This document shows, piece by piece, positions 1 through 11,390 of a DNA stretch of 64,000 nt (position 1 is the first letter of the stretch; each line of letters opens with the position of its first letter). The DNA comes from Petunia secreta. Lineage: Eukaryota > Streptophyta > Magnoliopsida > Solanales > Solanaceae. The stretch is from contig JARKIP010000188.1 in the NCBI GenBank assembly GCA_029990175.1, positions 372,001 to 436,000 on the forward strand, in the 5' to 3' direction. The position numbers and the translations under genes were made by a program. Below the pieces are notes generated by a model. That model had not been told where the DNA came from. It did not search any database and worked only from the letters and a program-made list of their open reading frames with translations.

Positions 1-461
1 TTGGAACATATTTTACTAAAATAAGGTCTGTCATTTTGAATATTTGAATTTAAACATGCAATATCTTCCTCCTAATATGCTGCCTATTCTTACAATTGTA
101 TGAACATTTTACACCAAGTAGTCTATGTTCAGAACATCATTCAGTCGACAAGCATGATTCTCTAGTGATCCAATCGTCTCTATCAAATCTTGTTATACCA
201 CTGTCCAGGACTTCAAAATATACAATCACGTGTTGCGTATAAGGGCCTCATTATTGTCTTAATGTATTCAAGAAAGAATATGGGCAGTGCACATATGTTC
301 TAAGAACAGAAGATCAACGAGTGACGCTCTATATCATAAGCGCACACATCCTGAGACTAAGACTGAAACAAGTTATCAACTCATATTAAACCATTAATTG
401 TCACAGGGCTTTTAACAAATCAACAGACACAATTTTTCTTTTTTTATGCCATTATGCTTGT
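1..461. other. Unassigned AT-rich sequence
   Basis: I see no convincing ORF, repeat or RNA gene here. The reverse strand has a few short open stretches but nothing with family resemblance. It could be intron or downstream sequence of the possible minus-strand exon next to it. Confidence 0.3.
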
Positions 462-674
462 CTAAAGATAAAAAAATTTAATTCGAACATATGCACACAG
501 TTTCAGAGCAAACAAAAAAACAAAGGAAATAGGGAAATGGAAATACCCATTTGGTTTTGGAGTGGATCGGGCCCGTCTTGGCCCATTTTTCAACTGTGTG
601 TGCATGAGGATTTCTCCTCCATCAGGTTGCGACACATAGGTTTTGCAAAGTTTTTTTTTCACCTGAGTTCCCAT
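462..674 (-). CDS. Possible first exon of an unidentified minus-strand gene
   Basis: An ATG at 674 opens about 70 codons (begins MGTQVKKKL). It follows a pyrimidine-rich stretch at about 675-830 that resembles a plant 5' leader. The reading frame may only be real for the first few codons, because a GTG after MGTQ could be a splice donor. I recognise no domain. The solo LTR at 836-3093 has landed just upstream, so if this is a host gene, its promoter or leader was displaced by about 2.3 kb. The stretch could equally be non-coding. Confidence 0.15.
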   Translation of the reverse strand: MGTQVKKKLCKTYVSQPDGGEILMHTQLKNGPRRARSTPKPNGYFHFPISFVFLFALKLCAYVRIKFFYL

Positions 675-830
675 TTTCTCCGGTGGCAGTGGCAAATTAC
701 GAAGAAAGGGTTCGATTTGGATTTTGTAGTGGAGAGTATGGGGAGTAAGAATACGTAATTTATTTGTAATTTCATCGGTGAAATTGGCCGGAAATGGGTT
801 TTGGGTGAGAGGGGAGGAAAGAGCGAGGGC

Positions 831-835
831 GGCGT
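831..835. repeat. Target site duplication GGCGT, left copy
   Basis: GGCGT directly precedes the TGACACGACCC terminus of the solo LTR and is repeated exactly at 3094-3098 after its other end. Five base pairs is the usual duplication made by Ty3/gypsy integrases. Confidence 0.85.
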
Positions 836-1036
836 TGACACGACCCGGAATCCAGCTAGGCCGTGCGGGCACCCGACATCCTCCCCTAGACCCGTTGGGC
901 AAAACCCTTACCAATTAAATTAGAAAAATAAATATAATTCAATTCATAAATATGAACAAGACCTAGAAAACGCACAGACGTATTGATACCTCTAAGCTGT
1001 ACAAAAGAAATTACAGTTGACTATCCAACATACAAT

Positions 1037-1215
1037 CCGATCCATATGGTTATACCGTTGCGGCGTGCAACCCGATCCATACATTTATACCGCTGCGACG
1101 TGCAACCCGATCCATATATTTATACTGTTGCGGCGTGCAACCCGATCCATATATTTATACCGTTGCGGTGTGCAACCCGATCCACATATTTATACTGTTG
1201 CGGCCCCGCAACCCA
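1037..1215. repeat. 35-bp tandem repeats inside solo LTR A
   Basis: About five copies of a 35-bp unit (core TGCAACCCGATCCATATATT, then TATACCGTTGCGGCG). Each junction contains GTTGC-GGCGT-GCAAC, a short inverted repeat with a 5-bp loop. Fewer copies of the same unit sit at the equivalent place in solo LTR B and in both outer-element LTRs. The inner Tekay-like element lacks them. Confidence 0.85.
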
Positions 1216-1378
1216 TAATACTGGCCAGAAATATATAGGCAAACTAAATTATGTCCACAATATGGTATACATACCGCATACACAAAACACAGCATGATAG
1301 CCACACAATAGTCAGCATGCGGTGCAATGAAATAGGATGAATGTAGTATGATGCAATGCTGTCATATGTGCCAAATAG

Positions 1379-1700
1379 ATGGAGTGGAATCCTCCTACTC
1401 TGGGGCGGAATCCTCCTACCTCAATATGATGTAAGGAGCGGAATCCTCCTGCTCCTAGGGCGGAATCCTCCTACCCTCAATATGATGCAATGGAGCGGAA
1501 TTCTCCTGTTCCTGGGACGGAATCCTCCTGCACCCAATATGTATGCAATGGAGTGGAATCCTCCTGCTCTTGGTGCGGAATCCTCCTGCACCCAATATGT
1601 ATGCAATGCAATGGAGCGGAATCCTCCTGCACCCAATATGTATGCAATGGAGCGGAATCCTCCTGCTCCTGGGGCGGAATCCTCCTGCACCTAATATGAA
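1379..1700. repeat. CCTCC hairpin repeats in solo LTR A
   Basis: Tandem, unevenly spaced units with the core CGGAATCCTCCT. The flanks alternate between GGAGC..GCTCC and GGG..CCC, so each unit can fold back on itself. Units are separated by CAATATGATGCAA or CAATATGTATGCAA linkers. Several frames stay open through the array because the unit lacks stops; I do not regard these as genes. Confidence 0.85.
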
Positions 1701-3093
1701 TGCAATGTAATGCATATGAATAAAACATAATGCAATAATAACCCATCATCAGCGCGAGACTCTCATCCACTATCGGAAAGTATATGCCAACTCACAGCCA
1801 GAGTACAATGCTCAGATCCTCAATGCAATACAATCAACAACAGGACATAACATATAATATACAATATAAATCCAAAGCTAAGGCGTAATGAGTACGCCTA
1901 TCGGCAGCTACACACGTAAGGAACACGTGGTAGATTATCCACGAGGCCAAGGGCCTCCAAAGAAATGGATACAAACACTTACCTCGTTCCAAAGTTAACA
2001 CTGCTACCCAACAACCGCTTTATCCTTTTGGATTCATTGCCAAACGATCCCACTGTGTTCAATAAGCAGAAAAATATATCACATAAGGCTAAAGTCTTCA
2101 TTCCTCGCATCTTAAAACAATCTAGGTAGGAACCTGATACCCTATTCGCATACGCAATACGTAGGCCATGCTATGTACGGGGTTTAAGGTCACATAATTA
2201 AATCCTAAATAAATTACATTTATATGTTACCCATAACTCACTGAGTACGAATATATACTCAATTCCATTATCAGGGTCCAAATAACCCTTTAAACTATTA
2301 ATTAAACTTATTAAAACGATGTCTAATATCTCAATTTTTACCGTCAAAATATATTTAAACACACACAATATACTAAAATAATGCATTAAGATCATTACCT
2401 GAATATTGCAGGGTGAAAATTCTATCTTTTTCCGGCTCTTTTCTCATTTTCTGGCATTTTTTCTCCTGGGTTTTCTCTTTTGCTTTGCGTTTTTGTTTAT
2501 GGTATCTTCTTGTACGAACTGTAGGCTAAGGGATTTTAATCCTTAGCCCACCGCCTCCATAATTTAACTTTCCTATTTTTTTTAATTCTTTTAGTTTTAT
2601 ATTTTCTTTTCTTAACGAAAATTAAAACGGTACCCTACGATATTCGAAATAATTCCAAATTTTTCAAGCAAGTTATACAAAATATATGTAATATACTTGC
2701 TAAGGCGGATCCCAAATCAGATTCCCGAAACTCAATATGCAAATTAATTGAAAAAAAAGGTCAATTATTTAACTTTCGGTATTTTAGCAGAAACTAGCCG
2801 AACAACCTTCGAAATTCACTTTCGAAAAATTTAAAAAGTCATAAATAATCATACGAACCTAACGGCGCTTTCGGATTTCGAATCGGAGCTCATTCTCCAA
2901 AACCGAGCTCGAAAATCTCTTTTTAATATTTATCGACAATAAAAACTGAAACCTTCTTCTGATGCCTACCAATCGAGGTCTGATTTAGCTCAAATTTTAC
3001 AGATATATCCTAATGGACCTTACGAAGATTTTAAAATTATCGGCACGTCAATCGGAGCCCTAACTTCCGAAACGACTACTTAATGTCATTTCA

Positions 3094-3733
3094 GGCGTGT
3101 ATTTTTTGAGTGGGAAAGGGGAAATAATTAGTGTGTTAGGGTTTTTTTTTGGGGGAGGGGGGGAGGGTAAGGGTGTAATTTAAAAAGGAAAGAGAGATTG
3201 TGGCCGTTGGATCAAGCGTTTGGACGATCAAGATGAGGCCAGGTAGACATAACGTGGAGCTGATGTGTATATGTTGTGGGGGTGTTAAGTACGTAGGTGT
3301 ATAAGTGTATGTAAAGTGTATAAATTATGTATAAAATGTGTATAAAATTGTAAAATTATATTAAAAATGCCAAAAAAATAATTAATAAGATGTAGAAGAG
3401 TATTATTAGTAATTCAAAGTGTGATAAGTAATTTTAAAAATAATTTTGGATAAATTTGGAAAATATGGGGTAATTGCAAAAAATAGTAATTGAATTTGCA
3501 AATTTTGTAAATAGCCATAGCTCGTTCAAGTGACTTTAAAAATGGCCTAATAGGTGTATTTATGCAATATGAATATATTAAATGGAGTTCAATATAAGTA
3601 GGAGACAAAGATGACATGAGAAATCGTATGATGATTAGTGCAGTTTTATCTGAAAAATTGCTATTGCATTTTTTGGAATTAGATGTGGGTAAGTGTGAAA
3701 CAGGAGGGACAAAATTAAGTGTCAACAATTGAA
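3094..3733. other. Flank of solo LTR A with a small non-autonomous element remnant
   Basis: The first five bases complete the GGCGT duplication. A G-rich run near 3148-3170 follows. AT-rich sequence near 3460-3570 resembles the terminal part of plant MULE-type MITEs (a TTGCAAATTTTGTAAATAGCC-like stretch), but I cannot pair it with a second end. No convincing gene is present. Confidence 0.3.
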
Positions 3734-4701
3734 TGATGATTAAGTTTTGAAGATTGACAAACAAAGGACCTGGTCTTTATTAGAAGACATGACTGATCAA
3801 AAAGATGTCAGGTTGCAAATCTATGCAGAACTAGGACAACTTGGAGCATACAAGTTATTAATCCTAGTCCGTGTCTTGAACGTCTCTATGAAGTATGAAC
3901 GAGAAGTAGAGTTAAATAAGGAGTATATCTTAGGAGATCTTCTCTTTCTATAATTGAGAAGATTTCTAGTGGTAAACTACTAGGGTTTCTTATACCTTAT
4001 ATAAACAAGTAATTGAGGGTGGCCACATACATTCATTCACTAAGAGAGATAAAAGCAATCAAAGGCAATTCCGTTTTGATTGTGAGTGGACAAAAGAAGA
4101 CAACTGTTGAAAAACTCAGCGCTGATCCAATTTTAGTATAGGTTCTTAAATATTGTTGTCGCATTGAACTTGTTATGAACTGTTACATGTTTGCTTGTTC
4201 TTAGAAGCATTGTATTTAAGTGATTCTTGTGAGGAATAACATGTAAAAGATTGAGTATGTCTTGAAGAGTAGTAGGGTCTAGAGTGTAGCCCTTGGTCAT
4301 TGAGTTTGTAGCCTAAAAGCTTGCTCATTGTGTTAGTGAAAGAGTTTGCAAAATCCCAGAGCTTGGGTCATAGTTTTTCTCCCTTGAGAAAGAAGTTTTC
4401 CATGTTAAAACTCTGTGTTCTTTAGTTCCTATTTTAGATCTATGTTTACTCACCTAATTAAGGGAATTAGGCAAGAACAAGCTTCTGTAAAGGATGAACA
4501 AAGTTCTTCAGAAATTAAACTCCCCTTCTAGTGTCCTGAATAGGTGCACCTTGTGCAACAAGGTCTTCGTTAGATTATAGGCGATGCTCAGGCAATCTAG
4601 AGAAGATTAGGCCATTAAAGTATATTTTCCTTAATCTAGGTATTGTTGCTATCTTTCCATCTTTTCTTTGTTTTCATTGTTCCATTCCTCGCCCGTTATC
4701 A
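3734..4701 (+). mobile_element. 5' LTR of an old LTR retrotransposon
   Basis: The segment begins TGATGATTAAG and ends CGTTATCA, giving matching inverted ends (TGATGA/TTATCA). Two bases later lies an exact TGGTATCAGAGC primer site. It has a plausible promoter (TTATATAAACA near 3999). I could not find the matching 3' LTR downstream, so either that end is lost or the left border is misjudged. The superfamily (copia or gypsy) cannot be settled because no pol is left. Confidence 0.6.
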
Positions 4702-4703
4702 TT

Positions 4704-4715
4704 TGGTATCAGAGC
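4704..4715 (+). other. Primer binding site, initiator tRNA-Met type
   Basis: TGGTATCAGAGC is the complement of the 3' end of plant initiator tRNA-Met and lies two bases after the proposed LTR end. This is the primer for minus-strand cDNA synthesis in many plant LTR elements. Confidence 0.75.
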
Positions 4716-5957
4716 TTAGGCTACAGAATTATTTTTACAATCCTTGTTTCAGTTTTGATTCTATCAGCATTGGTATCAGAATTTTTTTTAAAAAAAATAG
4801 TGTGTGTTCTTGGTGTTCTATCAGAAAATTTAAAAAAATAGCGTGTTCTTGGTGTTTTCCGAAAACAAAAAAATTCAAAAAATTTAAAAATAAAATTGAA
4901 TTTTGATCCTAATTTTAGTATTTTGATATCACTTTGCTTTCATTAAGTTGATTTCTGACTTGGTTTGTGGTTTGTTTTTGTTATAAATTGATATACAAGT
5001 GGGATTGAAGGTTTTTTTTTCAAGAACATCATTGTTTTTCTTCAAGTTTAAGTGGGTTTTTCAGATTTAAGGTTCAAAACCCTTTCAAGTTCGAGTGGAT
5101 GTTGAAGAAAAAGCTTTAAAACGTCAAAATATGCTTGAATATGAAGTTTCACAAAGTTTGGTAGTGATTTGAGCAAGTTTGGATCGGATTTGAGCTTGAA
5201 GTCGGGAGGAAGACAAAGTGTTGATAACCAATATCGTGGCGAGAATCGTGCCCACGAATTAAATCATAAAGTGAAAGTTGAGTTGTAGCCCAAATTCGTG
5301 GTCCAAATCGTGCCCACAGTTTTAACCATGGATTGACATAGAAAGTTGGGTAAAATTTACTCAAGATTTGTGGCCTCAAATCATGGAGACAAAATAAATG
5401 GTGGACCAATTCATAGAGAAAAAGGAAATTTGTGGACCAAAACGTGGCCACGTTTTAACACGTGGCCTGCTTGAACCAAATTTTTAGCAACATGTTTTAA
5501 GCTTGTTTTGGATTTGAACTTGGGATTTTTCATTCAGTTTTTTTTTTTTTTTAAATCTAGTTAACACTCAGTATTTAGTTCCTACTTGTGTTTAGCTAGT
5601 CTTTGAACTTATGTCAATTCTTTTCATGCTAATTTTTTTAGAGTTTTTTTTCTTTTAGTTTCATAGTTAATTTCTTGACTCAAGTATGTGTCTTGTTTTT
5701 AGTTGTCCATTCTTATTTAAACTTAAACTCCACTCCGACCTAAATTATTTGAGGATTGTTGTAACTCTTAGGGAGTTAGTTGACAAGAAATCTTGAAATT
5801 TTACCATTGAGTGGTAAAAGGCATATGAGTGCGTGAGATCATCTCGAGTGGGCACAAAAAGTCAAAGGTGTCAATTATGTGTATGAGGGTTAATTGACAT
5901 CAAAGTGAGGCAATACAAGAGTGTGGTGAGAGTTTTACTTCTAATGTGTTTGCTTAA
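4716..5957 (+). other. Leader of the old LTR element, non-coding
   Basis: This stretch has no convincing ORF. It contains a partial echo of the primer site (ATTGGTATCAGA near 4769) and repeated phrases around 5220-5460 (CGTGGCCAC, CGTGCCCACG). A T-run lies near 5540. The position after the primer site and before the first ORF suits a retroelement leader. Confidence 0.4.
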
Positions 5958-6353
5958 GTGGTTGTAGGTACATCTATGGAGAACATGAAAAGTTCAAGGT
6001 CGAAAGGTGAAACACCAACACCACTATTGGGCCAAAGTAAGCTTTGGGAAGTATTGTTGGAGAAGTTGGAACAATTGGATACGGAAAGACGGTTGGAAAG
6101 AGGAGTTCAAGAGGGAAAGGATCTTTGCCACACCAACGTACGGTTGGAGAAAGCATTAGTGAATATGCTGCATCTACTCCACCATAATCGGAATGACTCT
6201 ATCAATGGTTGCAAGAGCATCTTGAAAGTGCGACAACCAAAAGTTCCTACTATAGGACAATTTCTCAAGCTTCATCCACGCCATCAAACTATACACCTAT
6301 CCCATATTGCTTGCATCATCCACTATACCACTATACCACCATACACCACATGA
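5958..6353 (+). CDS. Unidentified ORF, possible gag-region remnant
   Basis: About 131 codons are open, with a charged helix-prone middle (LLEKLEQLDTERRLERG, about residues 33-49). It is followed at 6480-6680 by a very Lys/Arg/Glu-rich stretch interrupted by stops. I do not recognise a domain, and no CCHC zinc knuckle is visible. Position downstream of an LTR and primer site suggests a decayed gag-like region of a non-autonomous element. The ATG choice is uncertain because the frame may have started upstream. Confidence 0.3.
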   Translation: MVVGTSMENMKSSRSKGETPTPLLGQSKLWEVLLEKLEQLDTERRLERGVQEGKDLCHTNVRLEKALVNMLHLLHHNRNDSINGCKSILKVRQPKVPTIGQFLKLHPRHQTIHLSHIACIIHYTTIPPYTT

Positions 6354-6910
6354 ATATTCTACACCTCAACAACAATCTAACTCTTCACAACATAATCGAA
6401 CCAATGTACCACAAATGAGAGAGGACCAAACATTTCTATGCATAAAACCTCAAGAAGTGCAAATGAGAGAAAATGTTCAATCTGCATAATTTCAAAATAA
6501 AATGAAAGAAAATGTGAGGTTGAGAGACAAAAGAAAGAGAGAAATGAGGGAGAGAAAAGTGATAATTCTAGAGTGGAAAAAAAGGAGAGGAGTGTGGAGT
6601 GCAATGAGTTTTCTCAAGAAGAGAAAGAAAAGCTTAGAAGGAAAAAGAGAGAAAAGAAAGTGGAAAAAGAAAAGATGAGTTGGTATTTCTCTTATTCTAA
6701 CTCTTACAACATTTTTTCTTTATCTACTTGTTATGTGTCTTGTTAATGAACTCCTGGAGAAAATCACATAATGTAGCTATTGATTGAAGAACAATAATCT
6801 TTGAAGAGCTTGGAGGAAAATGAAGCTACATTTTCGAGAGAACCTTTAGACTTGATTGTGCAAGATCAAGGTAAAGAAATCCCTTTAGAAGAGTTTCAAG
6901 ATAAAATAGC

Positions 6911-6915
6911 TTATC
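6911..6915. repeat. Target site duplication TTATC, left copy
   Basis: TTATC precedes the TGAAACGA terminus of solo LTR B and recurs exactly at 9579-9583 after its CGTGTCA terminus. Confidence 0.85.
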
Positions 6916-8359
6916 TGAAACGATCTCGGTTAGTCGTTTCGAAAGTTAGGACTCCGATTGGCGTACCGATAATTTTAAAATATTCGTAATGTCCATTAGG
7001 ACCTGTCTGTAAAATTTGAGCTAAATCAGACTTCGTTTGGTAGGCATCGGAAGAAGGTTTCAGTTTTTATCGTCGATAAATATTAAAAAGAGATTTACGA
7101 GCTCGGTATTGGCGAATGAGCTCTGATTCGAAATCCGAAAGCATCGTTAGGTTCGTATGATTATTTGTGACTTTGGTGAACTTTCGAAAATGAATTTCGA
7201 TGTTGTTCGGCTAGTTTCCGCTAAAATGCCGAAAGTTAAATAATTTTGACTTTTTTTAATTTAAATTCACATCTTGAGTTTCGGGAGTCCAATTTGAGAT
7301 CCTCCTTCGCGAGTATGTTACATATATTTTATATAATTTGTATGCAAAAGTTGGAATTATTTCGAATATCGTAGAGTACAATTTTAATTTTCGTTAAGAA
7401 AAGAAAATAGAATAAAAGAAAACAAAAAAAAAAAAAATGAAAATGAAAAAGGATATAAAGTGGGCGGTGGTCAAGGGATCTAATCCCTTGACATTTAAGT
7501 AGAACGAATGAGCATAAACAGAGGAATTCACTCAAAAACGATACAGAATAAGAAGCGGAAACGAAGCAAGGAAAAAATGCCAGAAAAAGAGAAAAGAGGC
7601 CGGAGAAAGTAGAATTTTCACCCTGAAACATTCAGGTAATGATCCTAATATATTATTTGAGTTTATTATGTGTGTTTGAATATATTTTGACGGTAAAACT
7701 TGGAATATTAGACATCGCCCTAATGACGTAAATTGATAGTTTAAAGGGTCAAATGGACCCCGATAATGGAATTGATTATATATTCATACTCAGTGAATTA
7801 TGGGCAACTTATAAATGTAATTGATTTGGGGTTTGGTTATGTGGCCTTAAACCCTGTATATAGGCCTGGCCTGCGTATTGCGTATGCGAATAGGGTATCA
7901 GGTTCCTAACCGGATTGCCCTAGGATGTGAGGAATGAAGCCTTTAGCCTAATTTGATATATTTTTCTGCTTATTGAATAGAGTGGGATCGTTTGGCAATG
8001 AAACCAAAGGACAAGCGGTTATTGAGTGGATGTACTAACTTTGTAACAAGGTAAGTGTTTATATCCATTTCTTTGGAGGCACCTTGCCTCGTGGATTTTC
8101 TACCACGTGTTCCTTACGTGTGTAGCTGCCGATAGGCGTACTCATTACGCCTTAGCTTTGGATTTACTTTGTATATTATATGTTATGTCCTGTTGTTGGT
8201 ATTGCATTGAGGATTTGAGCATTGTACTCTGGCTGTGAGTTGGCATCTACTTCCCGGCTGTCGATGAGAGTCCCGCGCCGGTGAAGGATTATTATTGCAT
8301 CACATTGCATTCATATGCATTATATGTCATTCATATGCATTACATTGCATATCATATTG

Positions 8360-8670
8360 GGTGCAGGAGTATTCCGCCCCAGGAGCAGGAGGATTCCGCT
8401 CCATTGTATCATATTGAGGGTAGGAGGATTCCGCCCCAGGAGCAGGAGTATTCCGCTCTTATGTCAGATATTGAGTGCAGGAGTATTCCGCCTCAGCTTT
8501 ACATTATATCGGGTGCAGGAGTATTCCGCCCCAGGCGAGTGCAGGAGTATTCCGCCTCTGGTTTATATTATATCGGGTGCAGGAGTATTCCGCCCCAGGA
8601 GCAGGAGTATTCCGCTCCAGTTGGTTATCAGATTGGATTCCCCTCGAATGCAGGAGTATTCCGCTTCGGG
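8360..8670. repeat. CCTCC hairpin repeats in solo LTR B
   Basis: Reverse-orientation units with the core AGGAGTATTCCG or AGGAGGATTCCG, flanked by GGAGC..GCTCC or GGG(TGC)..CCC. Many units here have A in place of one core G (GAGTATTCC), a change shared across neighbouring units. That points to local expansion or conversion of the array. Long open frames across 8281-8916 are by-products. Confidence 0.85.
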
Positions 8671-8824
8671 ATGGGATTACGGGCATATGTGACCCTTTGC
8701 ATCATTTCATTTCATCTCATTTCATACCATTGTGTAGACTTGTGGTACATAACTACTGTTCTGCTTATACGTGCATTGCTTATTTGTCTATATATTTCTG
8801 GCTCGTATTCTGGGTTGCGGGGAT

Positions 8825-8915
8825 CAGGTTGCGCACCGCAACGGTATAAATATATGGATCGGGTTGCACGTCGCAGCGGTATGAATATATGGATCGGGTT
8901 GCACGTCGCAACATG
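8825..8915. repeat. 35-bp repeats in solo LTR B
   Basis: About two and a half copies of the 35-bp GGATCGGGTTGCACGTCGC-type unit, the reverse complement of the repeats at 1037-1215. It lies in the same position relative to the CCTCC array. Confidence 0.8.
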
Positions 8916-10077
8916 ATTTATTTCTGATTGTTGATGTGTTCGGGATACCTATATGTTCTGGCTATCTTACGTTCCTGGTTGTTGAATAGCTTGCTATTCC
9001 ATACGTGTTTCTAGTTATTATCTGACTCTGTCTTTTCATAAATTAAATAAGAGGAATCTGGTTTATTTGTTTCTTTTCTCCCTGGCTAGCTATCCTATTC
9101 TTTGAGGTGGCTAGTCTGCCCCACTTATTAAGTCCTTTTGACTCACCCTTGTTTGTTGTTTGTTTCTTGTCTATCTATTTCGTTTCGGCAGGTTCGCTCC
9201 ACGATTGAGTTCGCCACGTTGTGAAGGAGCGAAGACGACTTCAGGTGTCAGGGTGAGCCAGCTTTCATTCCGGATGGCCACCAGTTTATTGGTTATCATT
9301 TCAGTTGTATTTTTCTCCCTTCAGGAGGTATTTGTCTTCTTTTGTACTCTTAGATGTCTAGTCTAGATAGTCCTAAACCTAGTATGTTGGGTAGTCAGCT
9401 GTAATTTCTTTTGTACAGCTTAGAGGTATCAGTATGTCTGTGTTTTTATTTTAAGTGTTGTCCTTATTTGTAAATTGTTATATTTATTTTCCTGATTTAA
9501 TTGGTAAGGGTTCGCCCGACGGGTCTAAGGGAGGATGTCGGGTGCCCGCACGGCCTAACCGGATTCCGGGTCGTGTCATTATCCTTCTACTCTTGGTATT
9601 TTTACTATTTGTGATGAACATTTGAGTTTAAAGGATAACTATAATGTTGTTCATCCTAATGATTCCTTACCTTGCAATAATAATGATGTTTGTGTGTTGC
9701 CAATTACTGATGCTAATCATGAGAAGTCATATGCTAGCTATATGCTTAATCTTGTAGAATGTGATTCTCTTGATAGTGTTGAGTGTCAAAAAGAGACATC
9801 AACTAAGAGTGCCCGTGCTTTGTTGGATGATTCTCGTGCTAACTATGATGACTCTTTAGATAATAAAATTGACTTTAAAGTAGGTCATTATGAAAGTCCA
9901 CTTTATTGGAATAAAGAGCGTATCGACCCTTGTGAACTTACCTTGTTATTATTTAATAACATATGCGATGACGGTAGTGACTCGAGTCTAATTGGAAGAA
10001 AAGATGTTGAGTTTGAAAATGAGCATGCCTTTATTGTTGCTAGATGTGATGACTATGTTGATTCTTATAAGGCATGA

Positions 10078-11390
10078 ACTTTGATTCACTTTGTGAGTGT
10101 AAGTCTACTCATTGTATATGTTTTATAGTGTATTATAATCGTTTGTATGAGATTGTGTTAGAAGATGATAAAGGAGATTTTTGAAGTTAAGAAAAACTTG
10201 TGCAAAAAGGAAAGCTCTAGTATTCTACTTATTCAAATCTCTATCTTTAAAAGAACATTCTTATTGGATTATAAAAATGCTTCCATGTGTAAAAATATTT
10301 CTTTGGTTAATTGGGACATTCATTGTGAGCAAATGTTTCTAACTTCATGGACTACTTTGAGAAAGATCAACAAGAAGAGGTCCATGACGGAAGAATTAGT
10401 TTTAGACTAATACTTAATAACATTCGGAATTGAGAGGTTTCCACACTCGACTGAAGGTAAATAGTGAGGTACATGATAAACTTTTCCACTCATTCTATAT
10501 CCTAGGATGTGGTGTAATGATCATAGTCATGTCCTACTGTTTATATCTGTGAATAAAAGAGTGCAAGTTACGTACTTGTAAAACTTCGCCATTCTGTAAA
10601 ATTTGTTTTCATAAGAACTTATAGTTATCTCTGGGAATACAATGACAAGAAAACTGGGAAAGGGAAGAAGATTGTGGTTGTAGAATTGAAAAATAAAGAA
10701 AGAGAAAAAATGCAGCTAGGATGAGAGAGTTTAGGATAACATCAGTTGGTGCATCTGTCGATAACCCACTCAAACCTATGCAGGACTTTATCTAATTTCA
10801 GATTTGTATAGAACAATTAAAACTTATCCTATACCTAGGGGATCTCGTCGCAAAAAATTATTGCCTTTATTTGATCTCCTGTATGTTGTTAGTGCTAAAA
10901 AGTGGAAGGGTTTGTGTATGTAAGCTATTGAGACATATATAAAGGTACATGTAATGAAGTACAATAGCGTAATTTATTTTTACGTACTTGATTTATTTTT
11001 ATTTGCTTATTCATAGTCCATATTTATCAACAACCTGTACCGTATAGGTCTAAGCCATTGTTTGAGTAGTAATTGTGTTTATGCCATATCTTTGAGCCAT
11101 TTTCGGTTGCAATCTAAAAAATAACAAAAATAATATGATTAACATCTTTGCAGTAATTAAGGTAAAAAAAAAAAAAAAAACTAACATAAGCATAGGAATG
11201 TGATAAAGAATACAAAAATGGAAGAGGCAAACAAAAAATGCGCAAGGTGAATCTCAAAATAGAGACCTCCCACCATGGATGTTTATAGAAAAATTGAAAT
11301 TCCTAAAGACCGAAGACCTTATAAAAAAGACATGGCAATTCACTACTCACTCAGCCAAATACATACAAAATAACACATCACAACTGTTGT
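10078..11390. other. Non-coding or unassigned stretch before the LINE
   Basis: An 81-codon frame at 10165-10410 is lysine-rich and unrecognised. The rest is AT-rich, with an A-run near 11166-11180. It may include the tail of the old LTR element, but I found no second copy of its LTR. I see no RNA gene. Confidence 0.3.

Larger units (their letters stand above)
836..3093 (-). mobile_element. Solo LTR of the Tekay-like family (copy A)
   Basis: The 2258-bp unit runs from TGACACGACCC to ..CATTTCA. Read on the minus strand it starts TGAAA and ends GTGTCA, the same termini as the LTRs of the complete element at 37768-47495. GGCGT flanks both sides exactly. There is no primer site or internal region beside it, so it is most likely the product of recombination between the two LTRs of one insertion. 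It contains 35-bp repeats, CCTCC-hairpin repeats and the conserved block around 1900-2400 found in every other copy in the window. No coding sequence is expected inside; ORFs that appear there follow the repeats. Confidence 0.88.
6916..9578 (+). mobile_element. Solo LTR of the Tekay-like family (copy B)
   Basis: The 2663-bp LTR runs TGAAACGATCTCGG..GGTCGTGTCA on the + strand, opposite in orientation to all other copies in the window. TTATC flanks both sides. It carries the CCTCC hairpin array (about 8360-8670), 35-bp repeats (about 8825-8915) and the terminal block AGGATGTCGGGTGCCCGCAC. It is the longest LTR of the family here. It disrupts the ORF that resumes at 9579. Confidence 0.88.
6801..10077 (+). 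pseudogene. Unidentified ORF split by a solo LTR
   Basis: An open frame from 6801 reads to the TTATC target site at 6911-6915. The same frame resumes at 9579, immediately after the second TTATC, and stays open to the stop at 10075-10077. Skipping the 2663-bp LTR and one TTATC copy keeps the frame, so this was one ORF before the insertion (about 200 codons, more if it began upstream). The protein is acidic, with many Asp, Asn and Ser residues, some Cys and no recognisable catalytic motif. It lies inside the old LTR element and may be element-encoded. I cannot name a function. Confidence 0.55.

Noticed and set aside
1356..1770. Several overlapping ORFs of 70-110 codons on both strands
   Set aside because: They are all generated by the CCTCC tandem units of the LTR and read as repeated short phrases.
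4704..4715. tRNA-like sequence
   Set aside because: Only the 12-nt complement of a tRNA end is present, no cloverleaf; the same holds at 36482, 45328 and 59787. These are primer sites.
8281..8916. A 211-codon ORF
   Set aside because: It lies within solo LTR B and is built from the hairpin and 35-bp repeats.
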